Source of the DNA: Hemicentrotus pulcherrimus
Taxonomy: Eukaryota > Echinodermata > Echinoidea > Camarodonta > Strongylocentrotidae
Reading direction: 5' to 3'
Assembly: GCA_003118195.1 (NCBI GenBank)
Contig: BEXV01000908.1
Span: 100,242 to 150,151, forward strand
DNA: 49,910 bases
Position numbers and translations under genes: made by a program. The first letter of the stretch is position 1; the number at the start of each line of letters is the position of its first letter. The notes beneath the pieces are model-generated. The model searched no databases. It had not been told where the DNA came from and worked only from the letters and a program-made list of their open reading frames with translations. Shown here in pieces: positions 42,301 to 48,684 of this stretch.

Positions 42301-44741
42301 GATTTCGTTACGATTCTCAAACGTGCCGATCAAATGTTTATGAACACCGATTACTATTCAGTATGAAAGATATATAAACGATGTGCATTGCACGGCCATT
42401 GCCATAACAAAGTCAAAGTGATAAAGGAAAAGCCAAGGGGGAGTCAACATTTAAGAAAGGAAAAAAGAAAATGGACAAACGATTCTAGAAATATTAAGTG
42501 TAGCTCTAAATCTACTGACGATTTCCGGCAAAAAGGCGATAATTAGTTACACAATTCGCGGTGCGCAGTCACCACAAGTACAACTAATCAGCGGCTAATT
42601 AGGCAAAAATATATGGGCGGACTGGAGCCGTTAAGGGTTTATGTACAGCTTGAGAGCAGATGTCAAGTGTAAAATGGGTGATAAATGTCATTTCTTGGTT
42701 TTGCCTTGCGGGGCTGTATCCTGACTATCCTCACACATGTTCACTTCAAAGCCTCCGGTTAAAGTTTCCATCTGATGAAAATACGACGAGAATAGCCTGG
42801 AAGAACAAGCGAGGGATGAACTTGCACTTAGACAGAGGTGAAAGGTTACAAGGAAAGCAGGAACACCAATCGGAAGGCTAAGTACATATCTAGAGAGTGT
42901 TCGCATGGACAAGCATCTACCAGCCTGTTCCTACTGTCAAGCATGTACTGTCGAAAAATGTGCATTGCCTTTGCAACAATCCCATCATAACACTTCCAAA
43001 CTAACCTTGTTATGTAATATTTGCCAAATTGACGTATTCTCGAGAGATAATCGTCTTTAGTACTGAGCGCATTTGTAATTCAATTTTAACACATTTTCTC
43101 TCTTGCAAAGCACTTGCAAAGCTGCTTTTCACAGATGTTTAACAAAAATCATCTTCACTTTCTTCATGTTCTTAGAAACTTTCTTTGAGTATGACCAGTC
43201 CCAAAAGTAGCCATGTAAAATTACATACCTTTTGTTTTCGTGTTGATGCAGAATTCGTATTCATTTAACTCAAATCAACTTAAACAAAAGAGCATCCCAA
43301 TTTCATACCCTCCGACCAAAATACTTGCTGCATCATATTTGCATTTCACAAAATATATTCTCAATATTGTTTGCAGCCATATCAAATGTACGAAATCTTT
43401 GAAACAACTTACCTATACAATTCCCTAAACATCAAAAATGATGTTACACGCTATCCTACCACAGGAGCATGAAACTAAGTGAAAACAGATTTCTGCCTCC
43501 TTGGAACTACATGTACATTTAGAACTGTTCCCCCTGGTCACGCTTTCTCCTAATAACGCCAACAGTTAGAATTAAATTGACCTAGTTATATATAATGACA
43601 TGAAAACAGTTGCAGGCCTATTTCCCATCGTTCAATAACTAATATCAGACATTCAAGGGTTAAATGATAGATCCCATGACGGTTGACATTGCCTATACCG
43701 TTCCAACCCCAGACGAGCAGTCCACATATGTTTCTAATAAAGGCGCTGTCAATCTCTCTGACTTCGCGTCACGTCCCACATTTCATCGGGTGGGGCGGTA
43801 TGTTTACCAAGTTTTTAACCGGTTGTTACCCACACTCCTCAGAGGCTGGGATTTGAATTAAAGCTGCGTAAACACATACCTTAATTACAAATACATCCCT
43901 TACCATTCACCATGCGTCACGATATGGCAAAAATGGATGGTGCGGCCATCACCAAAAACAAGATAAAGCTTTAACATACGATTTGCTATTTTACCACACC
44001 TATTACTTTATCACAAACCTCCAAAGTTACCGATCACGTCCATTATATTCTGCCCCTAACGAACAAACAATATTTTAATCTTGCAAAACTTAAAAATGTT
44101 ATTACAAGTTTTTTAAACAGCTGACACGTCATAAATCCAGGAAATAGACTTTCCCTCCAAAACATGTACAAATTGTATGTTCTCTTTTTTAAAGTCGTAT
44201 TTCACATTCATGCACAAAAAAGACACAATTGTGGAATAGAAAGTAATTATAGTAGGTCATCCCCCATGATGGAGATGTTTGAATCGTAAAGTTCCCATCA
44301 CAAATTGACGTTTTTACGGGGAATCCATGACCCAGCCCAATCTTATATCCCTCTACAGCGAGTCAAGGCAACGGGGCACCCGCCTGGCCTGCTGCTGATG
44401 TAGCCAGCGTACGGTGAGGAAAAACTGATGACGCGGCGAACCAATTACACGAGACTTCCCGCTAGCCGCTTGCATTACTAGAGTTATCACTCCACTACCA
44501 TCATCCCGCTTCTATGCAATATTCACTGGAATCGACTGGATGATAGATACAACTGACATTATGGATGAAGGTGATGAACAAATAAAAAGTGATACAAACA
44601 TAAAACGAATATCTATTTCGTCTTACCTGCCGGTAATGTAACTTGTTTACATACTGCTAGCGTTGCTAGAATAAGAACAAGTGCTACCCTGGTTTTCAGT
44701 TCCTTCAATAAATATAGGCTGACGCCTATAGTCCGATCCAT
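1470..44741 (-). CDS. 5' part of a TSPN-domain fibrillar collagen gene (exons 1-5, continues past left edge)
   Basis: Five minus-strand exons (44627-44741, 11443-11640, 10433-10643, 3069-3234, 1470-1583) join without a frame break into 268 residues. Residues 1-31 look like a secretory signal peptide. Residues about 40-256 match the TSPN/laminin-G-like N-propeptide domain of type V/XI-like fibrillar collagens: a VDLIKVLNF start, a YLPTDYS segment, the GGWHRVAISV strand, and an IIQQAFIIPDP segment near the end. Four cysteines (C68, C194, C249, C256) sit where the family has its two disulfides. All four introns are GT-AG and phases agree (1, 1, 2, 0). In the family this domain is secreted and retained or cleaved at the N-terminus of procollagen, where it influences fibril diameter. 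The Gly-X-Y helix is not in the window, so a FACIT collagen remains possible. The exact type is unassigned. Confidence 0.9.
2805..3037 (+). mobile_element. tRNA-related SINE with (ATT)n tail
   Basis: Carries a polymerase III B box (GGTTCGAACCC, about 2829-2839) followed by CGGCCGGGTCATACC, a body of about 160 bases and an (ATT)n tail at 3004-3037. The A-box half is eroded or truncated. The block GGTTCGAACCCCGGCCG.GTCATACC..AAGAC is shared with the SINE at 7196, so both belong to one tRNA-headed group. Confidence 0.6.
3004..3037 (+). repeat. (ATT)n microsatellite
   Basis: Trinucleotide run forming the tail of the SINE at 2805. Confidence 0.9.
3069..3234 (-). CDS. Collagen exon 4: TSPN strand with WHRVAISV motif
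   Basis: The exon is 166 nt. The acceptor is TTCTCTCCCCAATCTGTAG and the donor AAT/GTAAGTG. It encodes residues 175-230, beginning W-H-R-V-A-I-S-V, the most diagnostic strand of TSPN/laminin-G modules, followed by the buried Cys194 in SLTINC and a DQGVFLLFGS strand. The open frame extends upstream into the intron, through a non-ATG start. The good polypyrimidine acceptor and exact phase to exon 3 define the true exon start. It ends on a codon boundary (phase 0), as exon 5 requires. The large 7.2-kb intron 3 lies upstream of it. Confidence 0.93.
3540..3935. mobile_element. C-rich foldback element at TTAA
   Basis: Bounded by TTAA at 3540-3543 and 3932-3935. The left end is CCCCGCC, a C run and ACTC. 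The right end is GAGT, a G run and CC, so the ends form an inverted repeat that starts with C runs. The interior has several short lines rich in ACCCCC followed by T runs, giving a striking alternation. TTAA plus CCC ends fits piggyBac-type MITEs. The sequence resembles a repeat style I associate with marine invertebrates, which is recollection only. Confidence 0.6.
5426..5466 (+). repeat. (TTTTTTG)n tract
   Basis: Irregular runs of T with single G, ending directly at MITE A copy 1. Confidence 0.8.
5467..5839 (+). mobile_element. MITE type A, copy 1
   Basis: Non-autonomous element of about 373 bases. The left end is TTAAGGTAAAGACCAGT and the right end ACTGGTCTTTATCTTTAA, an inverted pair bounded by TTAA on both sides. 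The interior contains the module shared with types B and C (GCGATTGCATTGTGAAAG... and ...CACAGAAAGATGTATATGGG). It has no transposase. The left end abuts a (TTTTTTG)n tract and has lost one A relative to copy 2. TTAA duplication is the hallmark of piggyBac-type transposition, so that superfamily is the inferred source. Confidence 0.8.
7196..7457 (+). mobile_element. tRNA-related SINE with perfect palindrome at its head
   Basis: B box GGTTCGAACCC, then CGGCCGCGTCATACC as in the SINE at 2805, a body ending near 7410 and an ATT-rich tail (7421-7457). Its first 34 bases (7196-7229) are a perfect inverted repeat. Only the right arm looks like tRNA-derived sequence, so the left arm replaces the normal A-box region. 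Confidence 0.6.
7421..7457 (+). repeat. ATT-rich microsatellite
   Basis: Tail of the SINE at 7196, with one AGATT interruption. Confidence 0.85.
7835..7865 (+). repeat. (TAC)n microsatellite
   Basis: About ten TAC units with a degenerate end (TTCTAC). Confidence 0.9.
10433..10643 (-). CDS. Collagen exon 3: middle of TSPN domain
   Basis: The exon is 211 nt, with a pyrimidine-rich acceptor (TCTCATCTTTCAG) and a GTGAGTATAA donor. It encodes residues 105-175. YLPTDYSIILTLKI corresponds to the 'FPEDFSI...' strand of collagen TSPN domains, and SQALFSIFDEQ to the next strand pair with its acidic turn. The VLGDGG at the end runs directly into WHRV of exon 4. Three bases lie in the split codons at its two ends (two at the start, two at the end of 211 nt), and they complete in frame. 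Size and position resemble the third exon of vertebrate type V/XI genes as I remember them; that comparison was not computed. Confidence 0.93.
10644..11442 (-). other. Collagen intron 2
   Basis: A short intron of 799 bases separating the first two TSPN exons, bounded by GTAAGTATC and TCTCATCTTTCAG on the minus strand. Plain AT-rich sequence with no recognised repeat. Confidence 0.85.
11443..11640 (-). CDS. Collagen exon 2: first part of TSPN domain
   Basis: The exon is 198 nt, preceded by a TTGGTTCCAG acceptor and followed by a GTAAGTATC donor. It encodes residues 39-105, opening with TVDLIKVLNF, the first beta strand of TSPN domains in fibrillar collagens. Next come the PKGVSHIDGRC segment with Cys68, then YRI..VSITRQANELFGG, which corresponds to the family's 'AYR(V/I)...A.L..PT..LFP' block. 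It starts with two bases and ends with one base of split Gly codons, matching exons 1 and 3. The neighbouring intron 2 is only about 0.8 kb, so exons 2 and 3 form a tight pair. Confidence 0.92.
12129..12170 (+). repeat. C run and (CT)n microsatellite with one N
   Basis: A C run containing one ambiguous base at 12140, followed by a CT dinucleotide run. Confidence 0.9.
12302..12500 (+). repeat. Purine-rich tract with (GAT)n run
   Basis: An A/G-rich stretch enclosing a (GAT)n run at about 12360-12405. The minus-strand frame with a polyhistidine run is an artefact of this repeat. Confidence 0.8.
13068..13240 (+). repeat. Dispersed repeat family G, copy 1
   Basis: Starts at TTAA (TTAAATGGACTGGGTAACAT) and aligns with the reverse complement of 29931-30087 through AAGGTAGTGA, AATGCTAGATGTAC and GATCTGATC blocks. 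It lacks a recognisable second terminus, so it may be half of a longer element. Confidence 0.65.
14055..14800 (+). repeat. Tandem array of about 180-bp units
   Basis: At least four diverged units repeat GAGTGTGTATT..., CACCCACACAATCC, CTACCGCACAC and AAAAAGATGATTGATAATTC. The unit starts lie near 14082, 14264, 14444 and 14610, giving periods of about 182, 180 and 166. The last unit is split by a small hairpin element (14714-14780), after which AAGGAGAAC resumes. No coding frame persists through the array. Confidence 0.8.
14714..14780. mobile_element. Tiny hairpin insertion inside the tandem array
   Basis: Perfect 14-base arms (CCATGGAGATAAAA at 14731-14744 and its inverse at 14754-14767) around a 9-base loop, with imperfect extension outward. 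Comparison with the other units shows array sequence GTAA before it and AAGGAGAAC after it, replacing GATGCTACGAT. It is therefore an insertion or replacement. Confidence 0.6.
15055..15080 (+). repeat. (TC)n microsatellite
   Basis: Dinucleotide run of about 13 units. Confidence 0.9.
15240..15421 (+). mobile_element. Short TTAA repeat family F, copy 1
   Basis: About 182 bases between TTAA sites. It matches the reverse complement of 29222-29415 over blocks such as AACTCAGCTCTC, CATAAGAAA.AGAGGATCATG and AAGTAGCTACAAGTA. The ends (TTAAAGCTT and GCCTTTAA) are only weakly inverted. Confidence 0.7.
16689..16750 (+). repeat. GA-rich microsatellite
   Basis: Imperfect (GA)n with AAAAAG interruptions. 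Three overlapping open frames here are composition artefacts. Confidence 0.85.
18800..19145 (+). mobile_element. MITE type A, copy 2
   Basis: The best-preserved ends of the type: TTAAAGGTAAAGACCAGT on the left and its exact inverse on the right, both at TTAA. Relative to copies 1 and 3 it lacks roughly 30 bases in the middle (the segment after CATCAAAATG). This happens to leave a 115-codon open frame running through the element (18667-19014). The right TTAA is shared with the type-B element that follows at 19142. Confidence 0.85.
19142..19440 (+). mobile_element. MITE type B, copy 2, fused to MITE A copy 2
   Basis: Begins with TTAAAGATTAGGTTGAGTTC directly on the TTAA that ends type-A copy 2. 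The interior is a diverged form of the shared module (GCGATCGCACTGTAAAAGAAACTG...). The right end is unclear. Similarity to copy 3 continues to about 19440 (GAGCTATCTTTTCAGGGGACA). Confidence 0.6.
19588..19623. repeat. Perfect 12-bp inverted repeat
   Basis: AGTTTGCAAGTC and its exact inverse are separated by 12 bases. No function is apparent. Confidence 0.6.
23004..23376 (+). mobile_element. MITE type C, copy 1
   Basis: About 373 bases between TTAA sites. The terminal inverted repeats are long: left TTAAAGCTAAACTTTAGTAC followed by TGGTAA; the right inverse differs at only a few positions. The flanking bases (AGC on the left, GCT on the right) also mirror each other. The interior shares the A/B module (GGAAAGGATCA..., CACAGAAAGCTATATATG) but lacks the CATTGTGAAA segment present in copy 2. 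Confidence 0.8.
23404..23625 (+). mobile_element. tRNA-Thr-like SINE
   Basis: The head resembles a tRNA with A box TAGCTCAGTCGGTAGAG, anticodon-loop-like CTTGTAA (TGT, threonine) and B box GGTTCGAAACC. It is followed by a non-tRNA body and a CAC/CAT-rich tail. The acceptor arms do not pair properly and there is extra sequence, so it is a SINE rather than a working tRNA gene. Confidence 0.65.
24745..25501. other. Assembly gap (N run)
   Basis: 757 unknown bases. The left flank is a G run of 14, typical of a sequencing stop. Anything inside, including an alternative exon, cannot be judged. Confidence 0.99.
27840..27863 (+). repeat. (GC)n(GT)n compound microsatellite
   Basis: Alternating CG for about ten bases, then TG for about twelve. 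Alternating purine-pyrimidine sequence of this kind can adopt left-handed DNA. Confidence 0.85.
28287..28671 (+). mobile_element. MITE family D, copy 1
   Basis: A 385-base element bounded by TTAA. The left end is TTAAAGGGATCGTGTAACA and the right end inverts to TTAAAGGGATCCGGTAACTT. The inverted repeats are imperfect but extend to the AATCTGAGA block near both ends. It is nearly identical to the copy at 39693, in the same orientation, which suggests recent spread. No coding capacity. Confidence 0.82.
29222..29415 (-). mobile_element. Short TTAA repeat family F, copy 2
   Basis: About 194 bases in the opposite orientation to copy 1, with TTAA at both ends (TTAAAGGCACACTGCC on the plus-strand left). 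It contains CTTGTAGCTACTTGC and CATGATCCTCTTTTTCTTATG, inverse of the blocks in copy 1. Confidence 0.7.
29931..30087 (-). repeat. Dispersed repeat family G, copy 2
   Basis: Opposite orientation to copy 1. Its end at 30084-30087 is TTAA, reading TTAAAGGGACTTGGTAACAT on the minus strand. Similarity fades near 29931. Confidence 0.65.
32596..32905 (+). mobile_element. MITE type B, copy 3
   Basis: A left TTAA followed by a diverged type-B start containing AAGTTGCGTTCTGGTCATG and CATTGTGAAAGAAACTATG. The downstream part aligns by eye with copy 2 near GAGCTACCCTGGTCAGAAGACA. It is old and eroded, and the right boundary is approximate. Confidence 0.5.
39693..40076 (+). mobile_element. MITE family D, copy 2
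   Basis: Same sequence as copy 1 with scattered differences and TTAA at both ends. Only about 260 bases separate it from type-A copy 3. Confidence 0.82.
40341..40710 (+). mobile_element. MITE type A, copy 3
   Basis: Nearly the same sequence as copy 1 throughout. The right end has TTAA (40707-40710). The left end begins AGGTAAAGACCAG at 40341 but is preceded by GTAAAG rather than TTAA, so the left target-site copy has mutated or been rearranged. Confidence 0.8.
44627..44741 (-). CDS. Collagen exon 1: start codon and signal peptide
   Basis: The ATG at 44741-44739 opens 38 codons plus one base. An in-frame TGA lies about 50 bases upstream, which supports this start. The peptide has a basic stretch (KELKTR, residues 13-18), then a hydrophobic core (VALVLILATLAV, 19-30) and Cys31, a typical secretory signal with cleavage plausible around residue 31. 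The exon ends at 44627 with a strong donor (GCAG/GTAAGA). Its phase (one base left over) completes a Gly codon with the first two bases of exon 2 at 11640, about 33 kb away. Signal peptides are not conserved enough to prove the link alone. The phase match, the short distance from signal to domain start, and the absence of another suitable partner make it strong. Confidence 0.82.
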
Positions 44742-45900
44742 GTTTGTCTCAAGTATTGGCGTTAGTCCAAGTAATGCTCAAGCTACGACATGAGGAGGAT
44801 TAGAATTAGAGCGCTAATTGACCCAGAAGTTCAACGGCCACTTGGAAGATATACCAATGGTGAGCACGTATCGAGCTAGTTCCAATTAGATTGGGGTTAG
44901 CTCTCTCTCCAAGAGTGGGCTCAAAATGGCACGGATATTTGCCTCCGAAAGCTGACTGCACGCAACCCGTACTTGATTGCGGCCAGGCCTCGGACTGCAA
45001 TGCCCTTCCGTTAGGCAAGTTTTTCCACAGGAGGGGCACACGCAAGCCTCTCAACTTCTGTCCTCCTCTCGATACACTCACACACATACACAAGTTGTCT
45101 GTACGGGGATGACGGAGGGGCTGGTCTGAACGGAACGCCACACCTGCGCACCGAGATTACGAGCTAGAACTCCGTAGGGATGAACAAGCATCAGCACTCG
45201 ACCCGGTCCTTTCCCACTCACGTCAGGGCAACTTGTCGACCAGAGAGAGCACTTGGACTGATTGCTGTCGCAAATTTTCACATTCACTCAAACCAACCTT
45301 GCGCTCTGTGGGACAGCTCAGCGATTCATGAAACAGGATGTGACTCGTCCAACTACTTGGAGGGGTGTTTTTACTCCACACAAAGAGGGGAGTGATAAAT
45401 CACTGTACCAAACACTTCCACTGTATAATACATGATGCTATTTTTTTGGCAAATTTTAATTCATATCTTTTAAAGAAGGAGTGAACGCTGTTCATTGCCT
45501 TTAAATTGCTCCATGCGGGTTTGCGTTGAAAGTTCACATTAGTCACGTTCCCCTATCCCAACTAATGGAATATGTCAAGAAAAGTTAGCTATCGGAGAAA
45601 GTATTCCCCGTGGGTATCTACAGTTGTTTCTCTTCATAGCATTGACATCTGCTCATGTCTGTTCATGGTTGGTGCTGGAGTGGCTAGCCTTGGGACCCAG
45701 TCTCCATGATAAATTTATCCTTCTCACACCACAGAGAAACAGTGGTCTGGTCCTAGCGACGAATGAAGAAGAGACTGGTGAAGCAGCGTTGTTTCGAAAA
45801 GAGTGGTGCTGACTTGGCAGACTAATTATGCCCCAAGCAGCGAGTCTCTCCTCCTGGTCGGCTAAGTTCACTTCGTTCTTCCTCGGACTGTCTCCCTCCT
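44742..45900 (-). promoter_or_regulatory. 5' UTR and candidate promoter region of the collagen gene
   Basis: The stretch directly upstream of the start codon is visibly richer in G+C and CpG than its surroundings, especially about 44900-45330. It carries open frames on both strands with no domain, as GC-rich DNA often does. An in-frame stop sits about 50 bases before the ATG, so the adjoining sequence is non-coding leader. I found no clear TATA box at a sensible position and cannot place the transcription start. The promoter call rests only on position and composition. Confidence 0.35.
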
Positions 45901-47894
45901 CTTCAGCCCTAAGGCTTCAGGCTACTGTAGATTAACGAACACCTTGGAGCAGTGTCAGACCATATCAATCAACACCAAGAATGTTGCCTTGTTCACTGAT
46001 GCACAACGACATCATGATAACATGCGAGACACTTCCCGCGAACATCAAATCAAATGCCGTTCGATATTACAGAGTGAAAAACACAGTAACTCATCCGTTA
46101 AATCATAGATAAACATATGAAAAAACTAATTTCAAAACAAATAATTCATCTTTGGTCTAATATAATGCCACTTTCCACAAGTTTTCTACAAAAAAGACAA
46201 GCAATAAAAAGAACGTTGGCTAATATTACTTTGATGATGTGTGTATGATTTGTATAAAGATATTAAAATCATGAGATCCAAAATTTCATTCGTTCCAGCT
46301 TCAAAAATAATGCGCCATTGTTGAAAGTGTTATACTAAATAGTTCAAGATAAAGAGAAATAAAAGAAAGGAAAGAACGAACTCGAAGTCGAACATTATTA
46401 TGATAATATTAATACGTGTTAGGGCAAAATAGTAACAAATGCATACGCATGTGTTAATGGCGATTGTATTGGAAATCCATTAATCCGCATACACCTGCAA
46501 AACTCGGGAAGTTTGTGCATTTTGAAAACGGAAATTGGTACATCACTGAACGAGAGATCAAGGCTGACCTAAACAGAATCGTTTCCACCGAACACCGTCC
46601 ACATATCATCACCATATCGGTGTTTCTAATGTAAATACTACACAAAAAAGGCCATTGGATTATATTTTCTTTAATCTTTTCGTCAAGTGTAAGTACATTT
46701 ACACCATGTAATATATGAAAGATTATACCTTGACAGGGTTATTCATAAACGTTGATAGTCGTCTCATTTCCAATAGGATCCTTTTCCTTTCTCTTTATCT
46801 CTCTCCGTCTTACAAAATGAAATTATTGCCCTTTGCATGACATGCCCTCGCAATGGCTGCTACACTGCATCATACTAGGCATATAGACTTTATAGATGGA
46901 AATTTTAAACCTCGTTGCAATAAATCATCGATAATTAGGTTAAATTGTACTATTTCCTACGATGAATTTGTTTTGATGTTAGTTGATAAATGAGTTTGAC
47001 CTTGACCTGAGGGTGACGGGTCAAACTGACCGGAAGCTCAAGCCATGTCCTCCAAACTGTACGAAACCGAAGCGCATATCTTTTTTTTTCATTCGAACCA
47101 TATAATTTACTAAATAGTGAAACCCAGGTTCAAATTCAGAATGGACGATTTAATTCAAACATCTGCCATCACAGATTTTACTCGGATGTAGGTCAATAAG
47201 CATAACTTCTTTTCACGTACCGTAAATAAGGGTCTTGCTTTTTGCTAAATGTCTTTTTCTCTCATTGATTTGGTATCTGCATACATCGTATGGGGCATCA
47301 GGACAACACCTTTTCTACATTTTGTATTAGTGACTCTTGATGAAAAAATAATACCCTGGTCAATGCAAATTGTACTTATACGAGGAAAGTGAGTCGCTAT
47401 ACAATAAAGACTGTTTGATATTTAATGGAATACATTTTTTTTTTTTTTAAAGGGCATCATGACCCACTCGTACGATTTTTGTTTTCTTCAATGGATCGAG
47501 TTGCCCTAAATTTAATCAGTTGTATATTTGTGACTTTTGTTTCCTAGCATTATTCTAAGATACTATGATCGATGTCGGTATGCAATATTGCCAAGTGCTG
47601 TCGAAGAATGTATCGTGAAGCATCGGCCTGACAGTTGGCATCAAGGTTCTATCCGCCCCTCCCCCCTCCGAACCTACCCCCTCCAATATTGGCGACATCA
47701 AGGGACGTCCTAAAGCCCATTCTCTACGATCCAGCTCTAACTAGGTTTTCAGCAAAGTACTGTCAAGACCCAAGAGAGCAATGAACACGTCACAATGGAA
47801 TCCTATAACATAAGATAACTCATTACCCCTCTTCATCATGCATCAGATAGAAATAGTTGCGATACCAACGTTCGATCTGCTCAAATCACAATTG
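45901..47894. other. Upstream flank without recognised gene
   Basis: AT-rich flank between the candidate promoter and MITE C2. A cluster of nuclear-receptor half-site-like motifs lies at 46997-47032 and a poly-T run near 47436-47448. No open frame here shows a recognisable domain. Confidence 0.5.
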
Positions 47895-48286
47895 TTAAAG
47901 CTAAACTTTAGTACTGGTAATGCGATTGCATTGTGAAAAAAAAGGTGTGGAAAGGATCAGAAAAAGTTAATCATGTAGCATGTAAGTATTGGTGTGCATT
48001 GCAAGGGTCTGGAGTCATCAAAATCATAATAAATCTGACCGAGTCTTGGAAAAGTAACAAGCACTTTACACAGAAAGCTATATATGGGACAACACACATG
48101 GTGTCGGGGTTGGTACTACCTTGATTTCCTTGTTTTTCTATGCTCATTACTCAGCCAGTATACATTTTCTTCCAAAATTGTTAGGCACATGTTATTTATT
48201 TATAATCTTGAACATTCAGGGTAAGTTTCGTTTGCTTCTGTGAAAATTAATTTTCTTTTTTTACCATTACTAGAGTTTCTCTTTAA
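47895..48286 (+). mobile_element. MITE type C, copy 2
   Basis: About 392 bases with the same TTAAAGCTAAACTTTAGTAC start and an inverse right end at TTAA (48283-48286). It carries the full shared module including GCGATTGCATTGTGAAA. It is close to copy 1 over its whole length. It lies upstream of the collagen gene. Confidence 0.8.
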
Positions 48287-48509
48287 GTGAAGGCGGATCA
48301 ATGACGGATTTTTGGTTTTGGGGGTATGTTTTTGTTGGGGGTGGGGGGGGGGGGTCAATTGTTAGAATTGTAAGAACATTTCGTCTTCCGTTGTCACATG
48401 AGTGCCGCTCCTTTGTGACAATGGGTATCGTATGAGCGTCACATTACAATACCAGAATGAATGATACCCTCAAATACTCTGTCAAAAATGACGACAACCG
48501 AGAAACTTA

Positions 48510-48684
48510 TACCAGGGCTCCGTTGCACAAAAACTCACCATTGCTGGTAACTTTGCCATCAACGGTAACTACCATGGGAACCCTGATTTTTATCGGCTGT
48601 CGAGCCCTGTTACCATGGTAGTTGCCATTGATGGCAAAGCAAAGTTACCATCAATGGTAAGTTTTATGCAATGGAGCTCTGGTA
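48510..48684. mobile_element. TA-flanked foldback MITE
   Basis: About 175 bases that form one long imperfect hairpin. TA/CCAGGGCTCCGTTGCAC on the left pairs with GTTTTATGCAATGGAGCTCT, then GG/TA, on the right, and the arms continue through GTAACTTTGCCATCAA.GG and CTACCATGG. Only a short unpaired middle remains (about 48583-48608). The TA on both sides suggests a TA target-site duplication. Confidence 0.75.

Larger units (their letters stand above)
11641..44626 (-). other. Collagen intron 1 (about 33 kb, with assembly gap)
   Basis: The intron runs from the GTAAGACG donor at 44626 to the TTGGTTCCAG acceptor ending at 11641. It carries most of the mobile elements: G1 (13068), the tandem array (14055-14800), F1 (15240), A2/B2 (18800-19440), C1 (23004), a tRNA-Thr-like SINE (23404), the N gap, D1 (28287), F2 (29222), G2 (29931), B3 (32596), D2 (39693) and A3 (40341). 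No recognisable protein domain was found in 19441-23003, 25502-28286, 30088-32595, 32906-39692 or 40711-44300. A GC-rich patch lies at 44320-44520, just inside the intron. Confidence 0.75.

Noticed and set aside
44340..44360. TATA-like GATATAAGAT on the minus strand in intron 1
   Set aside because: It lies downstream of the start codon. AT-rich DNA gives many such matches, and nothing supports a second promoter there.
44806..45141. 111-codon minus-strand frame upstream of exon 1
   Set aside because: It lies in the presumed leader or promoter, is not in frame with the start (a stop separates it), and has no domain.
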